Origin: Cyclobacteriaceae bacterium
Lineage (GTDB): Bacteria; Bacteroidota; Bacteroidia; Cytophagales; Cyclobacteriaceae
Direction: 5' to 3'
DNA: 52,912 nt
Assembly: GCA_947458585.1 (NCBI GenBank)
Contig: CANGYY010000016.1
Coordinates: 1-52,912 of the forward strand
Part shown: positions 1 through 9,080 of the stretch, piece after piece
Layout: every line of letters begins with the position of its first letter
How positions within the stretch are numbered: position 1 is the first letter of the stretch
Position numbers and translations under genes: made by a program
Notes under the pieces: model-generated
Database searches by the model: none
Told to the model about the DNA's origin: nothing
The model's input: the letters and a program-made list of their open reading frames with translations, nothing else

Positions 1-63
1 CAGTAGGCATTAAAAAAAACACCATTCATCCAAAAAACCCTATTTTCCTGAAGGTTCATGTGC

Positions 64-71
64 TAATTTTG
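64..71 (+). promoter_or_regulatory. Candidate -7 element upstream of TonB receptor
   Basis: The octamer TAATTTTG matches the Bacteroidota sigma-ABfr -7 consensus TAnnTTTG exactly and lies 16 nt before the receptor ATG. No convincing -33 TTG was found at the usual spacing. No Fur-box-like palindrome was recognised between it and the start of the window. Confidence 0.4.
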
Positions 72-87
72 AGTTCAAGTTTTTGAC

Positions 88-2496
88 ATGAAATTCTGGA
101 TTTACTTTCTATTCCTTTTGGTGGGAACTGGGCCCTTTGCTCTTGCTCAGGAATTTCGTGTATTGGATTCAGAAAATCAGCAGCCCATATCTGGGGTTCA
201 AATTTTCGATAAAAAATCAAAAGCAAGCACAGCCACCACAGAAGAAGGAACCGCCAGTATTGCTGCGTTTCAAGGCAAAAACCCGCTTACCTTTTCTCGA
301 TTAGGCTACAAAAGCAAAACACTCTCTTGGGATGAACTCGAGGCAGTGAATTACTTGGTTTACCTAGAATCCAGTTCCCTCACGCTTGCCACCACGGTGA
401 TTTCCGCATCACGATGGAATCAAAATGAAGCCGATGTTTCGGGAAAAGTACGGCAACTAGACTCCGAATGGCTTGACCTCCGTAATCCGATGACTACGGC
501 AGATTGGTTGGGGTCCTCTGGGGAGGTATTTGTTCAAAAAAGTCAACTGGGAGGCGGCAGCCCGATGATCCGAGGGTTTTCAGCAAACCGTCTCCTTTAT
601 TCCATCGATGGAGTACGCATGAATACGGCAATTTTCAGAAGTGGAAATCTCCAACAGGTGATTTCGATTGATCCTTTTTCCCTACAAAATACCGAGATTC
701 TATTTGGACCAGGTGCAGTGATGTACGGATCGGACGCGATTGGTGGGGTGATGGTCTTTGAAACCCTGCGTCCAGATCATGAAAGTCAGCAACTCAAAGG
801 AAATGTAGTAAGCCGGTTTTCCTCTGCCTATTCGGAGGAAACAGTTCATGCAGACTTGAGCTATGGCAAGGGGAAATGGGCATTCGTTACGAGTGCCTCT
901 TACTTTGACTTTGGGGATTTGACCATGGGGAAAAACAAAGGCCAAGCCTCCTATCTCCGGTCTACCTTCGTGGAACGTGTCAATGGAATAGACCAAGAAA
1001 TCCCCAATCCCAATCCAAGAAAGCAGATCGGCACAGGTTACAAGCAGGTAAATCTGATGCAGAAAATCAGTTTCAAAGCTTCCGAAAATTCAACATTGGA
1101 CTATGCATTTCATTATTCCACCACAGGAAATATCCCTCGTTACGACCGCTTGATTGAAAAGCGAGATGGGAAACTACGATTTGCCCGATGGGATTATGGC
1201 CCACAACGCTGGATGATGCAGCAGCTCAATTGGGAAACCACAAATCCCACAAAGATCTATGACCAAGCAAAAATTACAGCTGCTTCTCAGTTCTTTGAAG
1301 AAAGCCGCATCGACCGTCGGGTGGGCAATGCGACTCAATTTGAACGTATTGAAAAGGTTCAGGCATCCTCTCTCAATGCTGACTTTATCAAAACCCTATT
1401 CACATCCCACTTCCTCAACTATGGTTTTGAAGCGGTGATTAATCAAGTCGATTCCAAAGGCCAGTCCTTAAACATTTCCAATCAACAAGTTTCAAACGCC
1501 TCCGCCCGCTATCCCAATTCGACCTGGACCTCTTGGGCGGTCTATGCCAATTATGCAGCCCCGCTTAGCCCCAAATTGAAGATGCAATCGGCCCTGCGCT
1601 ACAACATCAATGGAATCAATGCAGACTTTTCCAACAACCTCGAATTTTATCCTTTACCCGTCCTTCAATTCAAGGATACTTACCATTCCCTTACTGGCAA
1701 CTTGGGTTTGGTGTACCAAGTAGATCCTTCTTTCAGCATCTCTCCGCAGGTGGCCACTGGATTCAGAGCACCGAATGTGGATGATATGGGGAAAATTTTT
1801 GATTCCCAGCCAGGAAGCCTCTTGGTACCAAATCCGCAATTGCGGCCTGAATATGCCTATAACGCAGAATTAAATCTGAACAAAGAACTCTATGGTATTC
1901 TAAAGCTGGATGTAACGGGATACTACACTTGGCTCGATAAAGCCATGGTCCGGAGACCCACCTCTTTTAATGGTCAATCGGAATTACTTTACGATGGAGA
2001 ATTAAGCCAACTTTTCTCCCTCCAAAATGCTGCCTTTGCTGAGGTTAAAGGTATTCAAGCGGGATTTGAGTTGGCCTTGAGTCGTCAGCTCCTACTCAGT
2101 TCCAATTACAACTGGCAAAAAGGGGTCGAAGAATTAGATGACAAAAGCAGAAGCCCTTCCCGGCATGCCGCTCCTGCTTTTGGAGCGAGTAAACTTCGCC
2201 TACATGGAAAAAAGGGAACCTTGGAATTAAGCGCTCAATACAGTGCTGCCATGCCTTTTGAGAAAATGCCCCAAGAAGAAATCGCAAAACCTGCAATATA
2301 TGCCACGGATGCCCAAGGCAAACCTTATTCCCCTTCTTGGATGATTGTCAATTTCGCTGTGCGAATCCCAATCACTCCTAAAATTCAAGTGAATGCAGGA
2401 GTCGAGAATCTATTGGACCTGCAATACCGGGGGTATAGTTCAGGAATTGTGAGCCCAGGAAGAAACTTTCAATTGTCCTTGAGAGGGACTTTTTAA
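88..2496 (+). CDS. TonB-dependent outer-membrane receptor, heme/hemoglobin-receptor type
   Basis: An 802-residue outer-membrane receptor. A signal peptide ends near residue 20 (FALA/Q), followed by a CarboxypepD_reg-like domain (about 22-95), a plug containing the segment GGGSPMIRGF, and a 22-strand-type barrel ending in a terminal Phe. The barrel carries FRAP at residues 559-562 and NPQL at 582-585, close to the FRAP/NPNL pair typical of heme and hemoglobin receptors. The N-terminal domain is the usual Bacteroidota extension. It stands directly upstream of feoA/feoB, so the locus combines an outer-membrane receptor with inner-membrane ferrous iron import. That the ligand is heme or another iron source is an inference; a different siderophore or metal complex cannot be excluded. 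Confidence 0.88.
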   Translation: MKFWIYFLFLLVGTGPFALAQEFRVLDSENQQPISGVQIFDKKSKASTATTEEGTASIAAFQGKNPLTFSRLGYKSKTLSWDELEAVNYLVYLESSSLTLATTVISASRWNQNEADVSGKVRQLDSEWLDLRNPMTTADWLGSSGEVFVQKSQLGGGSPMIRGFSANRLLYSIDGVRMNTAIFRSGNLQQVISIDPFSLQNTEILFGPGAVMYGSDAIGGVMVFETLRPDHESQQLKGNVVSRFSSAYSEETVHADLSYGKGKWAFVTSASYFDFGDLTMGKNKGQASYLRSTFVERVNGIDQEIPNPNPRKQIGTGYKQVNLMQKISFKASENSTLDYAFHYSTTGNIPRYDRLIEKRDGKLRFARWDYGPQRWMMQQLNWETTNPTKIYDQAKITAASQFFEESRIDRRVGNATQFERIEKVQASSLNADFIKTLFTSHFLNYGFEAVINQVDSKGQSLNISNQQVSNASARYPNSTWTSWAVYANYAAPLSPKLKMQSALRYNINGINADFSNNLEFYPLPVLQFKDTYHSLTGNLGLVYQVDPSFSISPQVATGFRAPNVDDMGKIFDSQPGSLLVPNPQLRPEYAYNAELNLNKELYGILKLDVTGYYTWLDKAMVRRPTSFNGQSELLYDGELSQLFSLQNAAFAEVKGIQAGFELALSRQLLLSSNYNWQKGVEELDDKSRSPSRHAAPAFGASKLRLHGKKGTLELSAQYSAAMPFEKMPQEEIAKPAIYATDAQGKPYSPSWMIVNFAVRIPITPKIQVNAGVENLLDLQYRGYSSGIVSPGRNFQLSLRGTF

Positions 2497-2591
2497 AGCC
2501 TTCAAACTACCGAATACTGGTCCAGCATTTTCTACCAGAAGGATTTGGAAATTTCTTCCTTATTTTTCTTTAGATTCATTCCAAATACCCG

Positions 2592-2599
2592 TACTTTTG
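2592..2599 (+). promoter_or_regulatory. Candidate -7 element for the feoAB operon
   Basis: TACTTTTG matches TAnnTTTG exactly and ends 21 nt before the feoA ATG. It suggests that feoA-feoB can be transcribed separately from the receptor gene. No clear -33 element was seen. Confidence 0.4.
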
Positions 2600-2620
2600 G
2601 TCAAAGGTTAGGATACATTC

Positions 2621-2845
2621 ATGACTGCGGACCAACTTACGCTCAATCAATCTGGTAAAATCTTGGAAATCAGTTCCTCCCCATTAAAAATCAATTTAAT
2701 GGAGTTGGGCTTCCTTCCTGGAAAGCAACTAACCCTGCAGCACAAGGCTCCATCAGGTGGCCCAATGGCCTTTCAATTGGACGAAACCTTGCTTGCTTTG
2801 CGAAAAAATGAGGCTGCCTTGATTCGTATTGAACTTATTTCCTGA
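2621..2845 (+). CDS. feoA: FeoA family ferrous iron transport accessory protein
   Basis: A 74-residue cytoplasmic protein of the FeoA SH3-like fold. It has the typical pattern of a short N-terminal strand, the central LMELGFLPGKQLTL block and the later GGPMAFQL segment. FeoA proteins act with FeoB in ferrous iron import, probably by modulating the G domain or complex assembly. The stop codon lies 2 nt before the feoB ATG, so the two are almost certainly co-transcribed and translationally coupled. Length is normal for the family. Confidence 0.92.
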   Translation: MTADQLTLNQSGKILEISSSPLKINLMELGFLPGKQLTLQHKAPSGGPMAFQLDETLLALRKNEAALIRIELIS

Positions 2846-2847
2846 CC

Positions 2848-4980
2848 ATGGCATCCAAAGATCATATCGAGGGAACAGGTGCTCCACAAATTGCCATCAT
2901 TGGAAATCCGAATGTGGGCAAGTCCACTATTTTTAATTTCCTCACTGGCCTCAACCAAAAAATTGGAAATTACCCAGGCGTAACGGTCGATAAGAAGACC
3001 GGAACTCTCCAAATTCAAGGAGAAAGTTTTGAAATCTTGGACCTTCCGGGTACCTACAGTTTATTCCCCAATTCCGAAGACGAAATCATCGCCCACCGCG
3101 TACTCAATAATCCAGAACTGGAGAAAAGACCGGATTATGTACTGCTGGTAATTGATTCGACCCAACTATCCAGAGGGCTTTTTTTGGCCACTCAATTGAT
3201 CGATTTGGGAATCAACCTGACCATCCTGCTGAATATGGCGGATTTGGCAGCTGCCAAAAATATTGAAATTCGGAGTTACGAACTCTTCAAGAACCTAGGT
3301 GTCCCCATCCTTCAAACCGATGCGCGGAATCAAAAAGGTTTGGAGCAGATCAAAGAGCTCATCCACCAACGTAATTTTTCAAAAGCCCCTCAATTTGTCG
3401 ATATCCTTGAGGTAGTGCCTGCTACTTTGCTGGACCAGGTAAAAGAGAAATTTGGCTTGGAAAACAACTACCAGGCCTACCAGATGATTCGATTTGGAGC
3501 AAAGGACAAGTCCATATCCGAAGTGAAACGGAATTGGCTGGCGCAAGCCTTAGCGGAAAGTGGATTTAACCTGGAAGAGGCACAACTCGAAGAAACCAAG
3601 ATCCGATATAAGAAAATCACCGAACTGGTGACCAAATCCCTGACCAAAAAATCGGCACCAAAGGCGAAGTCTACAATCGATAAAGTGGTGTTGCATCCTT
3701 TCTGGGGTTATTTCATTTTTATCGGAGTACTCCTATTGATCTTCCAAACCCTCTTTTCCTGGGCCTCCTACCCCATGGATTGGATCGATGGATTTTTTGC
3801 TGATGTCAGCGGAAAGATTTTGACCAGCATGCCCGATGGCCCACTTACCCGTCTTTTGGCTGAAGGAGTGATACCAGGAATTGGTGGCGTAGTCATCTTT
3901 ATTCCTCAAATCGCACTGCTATTTGGCTTCCTAGCCATTTTGGAAGATACGGGATACATGTCCCGTGTGGTATTCCTCTTGGATCGCTGGATGCGTCCCT
4001 TTGGCTTGCATGGCAAAAGCATCGTTCCCTTAGTTTCTGGTGTTGCCTGTGCCATTCCTGGCGTCATGGCGGCTCGAAACATTTCGAATTGGAAAGAAAA
4101 AATGATTACCATTCTGGTCACTCCACTGATGAGTTGCTCCGCTAGGCTACCGGTATACATCATTTTGATTGGGTTGAGTGTGCCTCAGGATAGGGTTTTT
4201 GGCTTTATCAACCTCCAAGCCCTTGCCCTACTTAGTTTATACCTTCTCGGAGTACTTGGAGTCCTAGGAACCGCATTTTTACTCAAAGTGATCCTCAAAA
4301 CGGATGAAAAGAGTTTCTTGATGACCGAACTTCCGTCCTACCGAATCCCACGTTGGAAGGATGTGGGCATTACCATGGTGGAGAAGTCCAAAACTTTCGT
4401 TTTTGAGGCTGGAAAGGTAATTTTGGCAATATCCATTGTGCTTTGGGTATTGGCATCCTATGGGCCTCCCGCTAGGATGGATGAGATTCGGCAGCTGGGA
4501 ATTGCCCAGCAGGAACAGGCATCCTCTCCAGAGCAGGTAGCATTAATCGAGGCAGAAACCAGAGCTAAGTTATTGGAAAACTCCTTTATCGGGATCATGG
4601 GCAGGGCCATTGAACCGGTAATCCAACCGCTTGGCTACGATTGGAAAATCGGCATTGCACTCATTACTTCCTTTGCAGCACGTGAGGTGTTTATCTCGAC
4701 GATTGCCACCATCTACAGCATTGGAGGGGATCTTGAAGATGACTTGACTATTCGAGAGAAACTCGCCACCCAGGTCAATGCTTCTACAGGAGAAAAAACA
4801 TTCACTCCTGCCACCTCCTACTCTTTGCTGGTCTTCTATGTATTTGCCATGCAATGCATGAGCACCTTGGCGGTAGTCAAACGAGAAACTAAAGGCTGGA
4901 AATGGCCTATAATTCAAACGGTCTACATGAGTGCTTTGGCTTACCTCATGGCCTGGATCACCTACCAAATTTTCATTTAA
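2848..4980 (+). CDS. feoB: Ferrous iron transporter FeoB
   Basis: A 710-residue inner-membrane GTP-dependent Fe(II) transporter. The N-terminal G domain shows G1 GNPNVGKS (19-26), G3 DLPG (65-68) and G4 NMAD (129-132). A helical GDI-like stretch follows, then the polytopic membrane part from about residue 285. Gate 1 contains SCSARLPVY around residues 429-437, with the conserved pore Cys at 430, and a second Gate region follows later in the protein. It lies between feoA (2 nt gap) and a tiny FeoB-associated membrane peptide (1 nt gap). No FeoC-like gene is present. All key motifs look intact. Confidence 0.95.
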   Translation: MASKDHIEGTGAPQIAIIGNPNVGKSTIFNFLTGLNQKIGNYPGVTVDKKTGTLQIQGESFEILDLPGTYSLFPNSEDEIIAHRVLNNPELEKRPDYVLLVIDSTQLSRGLFLATQLIDLGINLTILLNMADLAAAKNIEIRSYELFKNLGVPILQTDARNQKGLEQIKELIHQRNFSKAPQFVDILEVVPATLLDQVKEKFGLENNYQAYQMIRFGAKDKSISEVKRNWLAQALAESGFNLEEAQLEETKIRYKKITELVTKSLTKKSAPKAKSTIDKVVLHPFWGYFIFIGVLLLIFQTLFSWASYPMDWIDGFFADVSGKILTSMPDGPLTRLLAEGVIPGIGGVVIFIPQIALLFGFLAILEDTGYMSRVVFLLDRWMRPFGLHGKSIVPLVSGVACAIPGVMAARNISNWKEKMITILVTPLMSCSARLPVYIILIGLSVPQDRVFGFINLQALALLSLYLLGVLGVLGTAFLLKVILKTDEKSFLMTELPSYRIPRWKDVGITMVEKSKTFVFEAGKVILAISIVLWVLASYGPPARMDEIRQLGIAQQEQASSPEQVALIEAETRAKLLENSFIGIMGRAIEPVIQPLGYDWKIGIALITSFAAREVFISTIATIYSIGGDLEDDLTIREKLATQVNASTGEKTFTPATSYSLLVFYVFAMQCMSTLAVVKRETKGWKWPIIQTVYMSALAYLMAWITYQIFI

Positions 4981-4981
4981 G

Positions 4982-5098
4982 ATGTGGCAGCAAATTCTCG
5001 TCCTCCTAGCCGTCTTAGGGGCGATTTACTACCTCATTCGGAAATTTTTCCAAAAACCAAAGGGAGGGGCGACTTGCGATAAATGTGCTAAGCCCTAA
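4982..5098 (+). CDS. FeoB-associated Cys-rich membrane peptide
   Basis: A 38-codon ORF whose ATG lies 1 nt after the feoB stop. The product is one N-terminal transmembrane helix (about residues 3-19), a basic patch (RKFFQKPK) and a short tail with a CDKC pair. This matches the small FeoB-associated Cys-rich membrane proteins that follow feoB in many Bacteroidota and Firmicutes. The two cysteines may handle Fe(II) or a disulfide near the FeoB exit; that role is inferred. Position, length and composition make it a convincing gene although it is short. Confidence 0.8.
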   Translation: MWQQILVLLAVLGAIYYLIRKFFQKPKGGATCDKCAKP

Positions 5099-5128
5099 AC
5101 TCTGTCCAAGGGATATGGATTTCCCAAT

Positions 5129-5136
5129 TATTTTTG
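5129..5136 (+). promoter_or_regulatory. Candidate -7 element upstream of the flippase gene
   Basis: TATTTTTG matches TAnnTTTG exactly and lies 13 nt before the ATG of the flippase gene, giving a very short leader. No -33 element was recognised. Confidence 0.4.
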
Positions 5137-5149
5137 TGAAGTTTGGCTT

Positions 5150-6613
5150 ATGCGAAAAATAGCCTTCCAAAGCATACAAACCACCATTTTTTCCTATGTA
5201 GGCGTGGTCTTGGGCTATATCAATGTCCTTTGGCTGTATCCTTATGCTTTGGACACGACCCAACTGGGAACATTTCGCACCATCCAAGACCTAGGATTGC
5301 TGCTGGTACCCTTTGCGCAATTGGGTCTGGGGCACGGAATTACGCGCTATTTTCCCAAACTCGAGCGTAACCAAGCGGCCTTACTTACCTTCAGTTTGCT
5401 CTTTTCCTTTCTAGGATTTGGCGTGGTAGCGCTTTTGTTTTTTGGGTTTAAGCAACAGGTGATTTCCCTATTTGCCTCCAATTCGCCGGAGGTGATCAAT
5501 TTTCTAGGCATTGTCTTGTTTATCGCCTTATTCTCAGTTTGGAATAGCATACTCGATGCCTTTGCCCGATCCTTTGTCAAAGTAGGGATTCCTACCTTTT
5601 TCCGAGAGGTTTTTCTTCGACTGCTCACCTCCATTTTGGTTGCCCTTTACCTGCTCAAATGGATCAATTTTGACCAAGTGATGCAGGGATTGGTGGGCGT
5701 ATATGGTTTATCGATGTTTGGGGTAGCCGTTTATATGGTTTGGCTGGGAGTGTTTAAATTCGATTTTTCTTGGAGCAAGTTTCCAAGCGGCTTTAAAAGT
5801 TCGCTTCTCAAATACAGCTTGCTCACTTTTTTGGCCACAGCCGCATCTACCTTGATCCTGAAAATAGATTCAGTTATGATCAGCTCCATGCTGAGTTTGG
5901 AGGCCAATGCCATCTATTCCATTGCTTTTTACATGGCCCTGGTCATTGAACTACCGAGGAGAGCGATCTCACAAGTGGCCATGCCCTTGATTGCAGAGCA
6001 TTTTGCGCAGCAGCGGCTACAGGAGATCAACCTCCTCTATCGGCAACTTTCGAATCGACAATTGTACATCTGCCTGCTCCTTTTTGCCCTTATTTGGGCC
6101 AATATTGACTCGATTTATCATTTTGTGCCCAACCGGGAAATCTACCAAACTGGAAAATGGGTGGTATTGATTATTGCCCTTGGCAAATTGGTGGATGTAG
6201 CCTTTTCTTTGAATTCTGAAATTTTGGTCTTCTCCTCCTACTACCGATTCAACCTGGTGCTTACGGTAAGCATGAGCCTACTGCTGATCGCTGCAAATTA
6301 TTTCTTGATTCCGGTATTGGGGATTGAAGGTGCTGCCGTCGGTTCGGCTGCAGTCATGCTTGCCTACAACTTGGTCAAATACAGCTACCTCAAATGGCGC
6401 CTTAACTTGGATCCTTTTAGTCTAGAAACGCTGAAAATTTTAGTAGTGGGAATCCTTACGGTAGCGGCACTGTACCTAAGTCCTGCATTAACCAATCCCT
6501 TCTTATCCATTCTAACCACTTCCTTACTGGTGATCGCAGTATTTGTGGGGAGTTCTGCCCTACTTGGGGTAGGCAAAGAAGAATGGGCTTGGCTAAAAAA
6601 TAGAGGAAAGTAA
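5150..6613 (+). CDS. Polysaccharide/lipid-linked oligosaccharide flippase (Wzx/MATE-like)
   Basis: A 487-residue polytopic membrane protein with roughly 12-14 predicted helices and scattered Arg/Lys loops. It has the pattern of the polysaccharide biosynthesis (PST/MVF) branch of the MOP exporter superfamily. The N-terminal segment (QTTIFSYVGVVLGYINVLWLY) and the loop with DSVMISSML resemble Wzx-type O-antigen or capsule flippases. It stands alone, without glycosyltransferases nearby, so its substrate cannot be read from context. It has its own likely promoter 51 nt after the Feo genes. Family assignment is fairly safe; the exported glycan is unknown. Confidence 0.85.
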   Translation: MRKIAFQSIQTTIFSYVGVVLGYINVLWLYPYALDTTQLGTFRTIQDLGLLLVPFAQLGLGHGITRYFPKLERNQAALLTFSLLFSFLGFGVVALLFFGFKQQVISLFASNSPEVINFLGIVLFIALFSVWNSILDAFARSFVKVGIPTFFREVFLRLLTSILVALYLLKWINFDQVMQGLVGVYGLSMFGVAVYMVWLGVFKFDFSWSKFPSGFKSSLLKYSLLTFLATAASTLILKIDSVMISSMLSLEANAIYSIAFYMALVIELPRRAISQVAMPLIAEHFAQQRLQEINLLYRQLSNRQLYICLLLFALIWANIDSIYHFVPNREIYQTGKWVVLIIALGKLVDVAFSLNSEILVFSSYYRFNLVLTVSMSLLLIAANYFLIPVLGIEGAAVGSAAVMLAYNLVKYSYLKWRLNLDPFSLETLKILVVGILTVAALYLSPALTNPFLSILTTSLLVIAVFVGSSALLGVGKEEWAWLKNRGK

Positions 6614-6815
6614 TCCGGGCCTAAGAGTGTTACGAAACCTCTAGTAGTGACAAGATTTGAGCTGCCTTAAATTCGCAACCTTCCACTGTTATCCTGCTTT
6701 TTGAGCGAGGCTCCGTCCCGATAGCTATCGGGACAGGGTGAGGCCTGATTTTGAAGGGGGCTTTACTCGGTATTGTTTTTTAATTGTGAAGTTCGAACAA
6801 GTCGACGGCCCGGAT
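6613..6815. repeat. MITE-like intergenic element with a central 20-bp perfect palindrome
   Basis: A 203-bp stretch bounded by 9-bp inverted repeats, ATCCGGGCC at 6613-6621 and GGCCCGGAT at 6807-6815. A perfect 20-bp palindrome, GTCCCGATAGCTATCGGGAC at 6715-6734, lies near its middle. Imperfect pairing continues outward on both arms (GAGGCT on the left against GAGGCC on the right). No coding frame and no clear target-site duplication were seen. It may be a non-autonomous repeat or a long hairpin in the downstream part of the flippase transcript. Confidence 0.4.
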
Positions 6816-7051
6816 ACTTCAAAGATACACCGATAAGTGCATAAGACGGTAAACAAGTAAAGAAGAATTTGCTATTCTTCAACTCCTTTTTCCAAAAGTC
6901 GGTTACCTTCCTTTTTCCTGATTTTCAAGAAATTCAAAAAACTACACCCAAGTCATCGGTGAATCCTTCAATCAAGAAAAAAATTATTTTTATAGGAATC
7001 CAAAGAATAATTGACAACGATTACCTTTACTTGTAGTTACTTTCAAACCTC
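6614..7051. other. Intergenic region between flippase and universal stress protein
   Basis: No credible gene was found here. Besides the element at 6613-6815, there is a small hairpin (GAAGAAT and ATTCTTC arms, about 6862-6880) followed by a short pyrimidine run, which may be a weak terminator. The last part before the ATG at 7052 is AT-rich and includes TTGAC at 7011-7015, but no good TAnnTTTG element. Confidence 0.5.
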
Positions 7052-7975
7052 ATGTATCCGATAAAAAAATTGATTGTCTGTCTGGATCAAAGTCCTTTAG
7101 ATCAGACCTTAATTGCCTTCGCTGGATTTATCGCAAAAGTAAATCAGGTAAAGAAAATCTACTTTGCCAACGTGATCAAAAACTTCTCGCTTCCCAAGGA
7201 AATGCAAGAGGAGTTTCCCACGCTGATCGAACAGATGCTAGCCGAACGCAAGGCATACATGGAGGAGTTGGTGTCCAAAGAATTTCCTAAAGTCAAGGGC
7301 TTGGAGCTAAGTTTTGTAGTCAAAGAAGGAAACTTATCTAAAAAAATCTTGAAGCTCGCAGAGGAAAAATCCGTGGATTTAATCCTGCTGGGTAGAAAAG
7401 TAGAGTTGGTCGGCACAGGTGTCGCTTCCCAACGCTTGTCGCGCAGAGCTTCTTGCTCCCTGCTCATCATCCCAGAAAAGTCTCAACCTAAATTTACTAA
7501 GTTGCTGGTGCCCAGTGACTTTTCGGAGCACTCCAAAAATGCGCTGGAAGAGGGCATTTTGTGGGCCAAAAAATATGGGGGCGAAACCGAACTCTTCTTC
7601 CAAAATGTCTTCACCGTTCCTTCGGGATATCATTTTACGGGCAAGAGTTTCGAAGAATTTACCCAATTGCTAAAGAAAGACTCAGAAAGCAGTTTCAAGA
7701 AATTTATCCGAAAGATCGACACCAAAGGGATTCAAATTACGCCAGTCTATACCCCAGATGAAGACGATAATCCTGTGCAAGAGATTGTATCTACTGCCTT
7801 AGAACTTCAAGCAGATGTGATTCTAATTGGCGCCAAGGGAAAAACTGGCGCTACTGCACTTCATATTGGCAGTATGGCCGAGCGACTCATCCAGTTCAAT
7901 AACCAGGTACCACTACTGGTGAGCCGACCCAAAGGGAAAAATGCTGGAGTCTTGGATTATTTAGTAGAGATCTAA
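7052..7975 (+). CDS. Tandem-domain universal stress protein (UspA family)
   Basis: A 307-residue cytoplasmic protein with two UspA folds, about residues 1-140 and 148-300. The second domain keeps the nucleotide-binding signature G-2X-G-9X-G-S (GAKG then GS in the segment from LIGAKGKTGA to HIGSMAERL). In the first domain the corresponding segment (LGRKVELVGTG) has lost the second glycine, so probably only the C-terminal half binds ATP. Tandem USPs of this length are common in Bacteroidota. It is monocistronic, with long intergenic regions on both sides, and no specific partner is evident. Confidence 0.88.
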   Translation: MYPIKKLIVCLDQSPLDQTLIAFAGFIAKVNQVKKIYFANVIKNFSLPKEMQEEFPTLIEQMLAERKAYMEELVSKEFPKVKGLELSFVVKEGNLSKKILKLAEEKSVDLILLGRKVELVGTGVASQRLSRRASCSLLIIPEKSQPKFTKLLVPSDFSEHSKNALEEGILWAKKYGGETELFFQNVFTVPSGYHFTGKSFEEFTQLLKKDSESSFKKFIRKIDTKGIQITPVYTPDEDDNPVQEIVSTALELQADVILIGAKGKTGATALHIGSMAERLIQFNNQVPLLVSRPKGKNAGVLDYLVEI

Positions 7976-8140
7976 TCGATTATGGGTCAACAATTCGCAT
8001 TTAGACCCTCCTGTCAGAACCAAGCGGACCCAAGAATAAAATATTTGGGTACTCCCGCTAAACATCCCCTTTACCTAGAAGTACAGTTTTTAAATTCAGG
8101 AATTAAACCCTGCCTTCCTCCCGCTGTCTAAAGGCTACAA

Positions 8141-8686
8141 ATGAAGGTAAACGATCAAGAAATTTTGGCCCGTATCCGATCTCCTTTCACGAAGGAATTG
8201 GGCTTTAGGCAATTGATTGAAACCTATCAAAAACCAGTTTATCAGGTAATTCGGCGCATGGTCCTGATTCATGAGGATGCCGATGACCTGACACAAAATA
8301 CCTTCATCAAAGCCTACAAGGCCTTGGATCGATTTGAGGGAAACTCCACCCTATTTACCTGGCTCTACCGAATCGCTACCAACGAATCCCTGACCTTCCT
8401 AGAAAAAAAGAAAAAACGCTTCTTCTTTTCTTTGGATGATCACCAAGAAAAATTGGAAGCTTATGTGGACCAGAGTCCTTCTTTAACAGGAGACGAGATT
8501 CAAGTCAAATTGCAAAAATCTTTATTGAAACTTCCTGATAAACAGCGGCTTGTATTTCATTTGAAATACGAAGAAGAATTGAGCTATGAAGAAATTTCTC
8601 AAATCACCGGAACCAGTGTGGGGGCACTCAAAGCCAGTTACCACCACGCAGTAAAAAAAATTGAACAAGACCTCAGCCACGAATAA
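8141..8686 (+). CDS. ECF-type RNA polymerase sigma factor (sigma-70 family)
   Basis: A 181-residue sigma factor. Region 2 (about 24-90) includes DADDLTQNTFIKAYKALDRF and TLFTWLYRIATNE. Region 4 (about 125-178) includes LPDKQRLVFHLKYEEELSYEEIS and the recognition-helix segment GTSVGALKASYHHAVKK. There is no region 1 or 3, as in ECF sigma factors. It begins an operon with a membrane protein 32 nt downstream and a Spy/CpxP-like exported protein, suggesting an envelope-stress or metal-sensing circuit. The trigger and regulon are unknown. Confidence 0.92.
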   Translation: MKVNDQEILARIRSPFTKELGFRQLIETYQKPVYQVIRRMVLIHEDADDLTQNTFIKAYKALDRFEGNSTLFTWLYRIATNESLTFLEKKKKRFFFSLDDHQEKLEAYVDQSPSLTGDEIQVKLQKSLLKLPDKQRLVFHLKYEEELSYEEISQITGTSVGALKASYHHAVKKIEQDLSHE

Positions 8687-8718
8687 ACCCTTGCACCTAA
8701 CCCTAGTCTAATGTAAGC

Positions 8719-9075
8719 ATGCAACAGATTCCTAAACAAAAACCTTTTCAAACTCCTGATCATTACTTTGAGGAGCTGCCTGAAAAGATCCTAGCAAAAG
8801 CAAACCGACCAAAGTCCATCCCCGTGTGGACCTGGGCAGCCGCTGCGGTAGTCCTACTTGGATTTGGGCTATGGCAAGCCGGCGGATTTTACGAGGACAA
8901 ACCCATTTTAGTATCCCCTGAAGAGGAAGCCTTACTTTACATTGAAAGTGGGCAATGGAGCACTGAAGATGTACTCAGCCTTTCTGAGGATCCCAATGCC
9001 CTTTTAGATCAAATTATTGAGGAAGAATACGCAAAAACAGAACCCCTATGGACCGAAGAAGAAACTTGGTTTTAA
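8719..9075 (+). CDS. Small single-pass membrane protein, putative anti-sigma factor
   Basis: A 118-residue protein with a cytoplasmic N-terminal segment (1-36), one transmembrane helix (about 37-55, WTWAAAAVVLLGFGLW) and a very acidic C-terminal tail outside. It follows the sigma factor gene closely and precedes a Spy-like periplasmic protein. That is the usual place for an anti-sigma factor. The N-terminal part is short and lacks the His/Cys zinc motif of ZAS anti-sigma factors, so the assignment rests on position and topology only. Confidence 0.7.
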   Translation: MQQIPKQKPFQTPDHYFEELPEKILAKANRPKSIPVWTWAAAAVVLLGFGLWQAGGFYEDKPILVSPEEEALLYIESGQWSTEDVLSLSEDPNALLDQIIEEEYAKTEPLWTEEETWF

Positions 9076-9080
9076 ACCCA

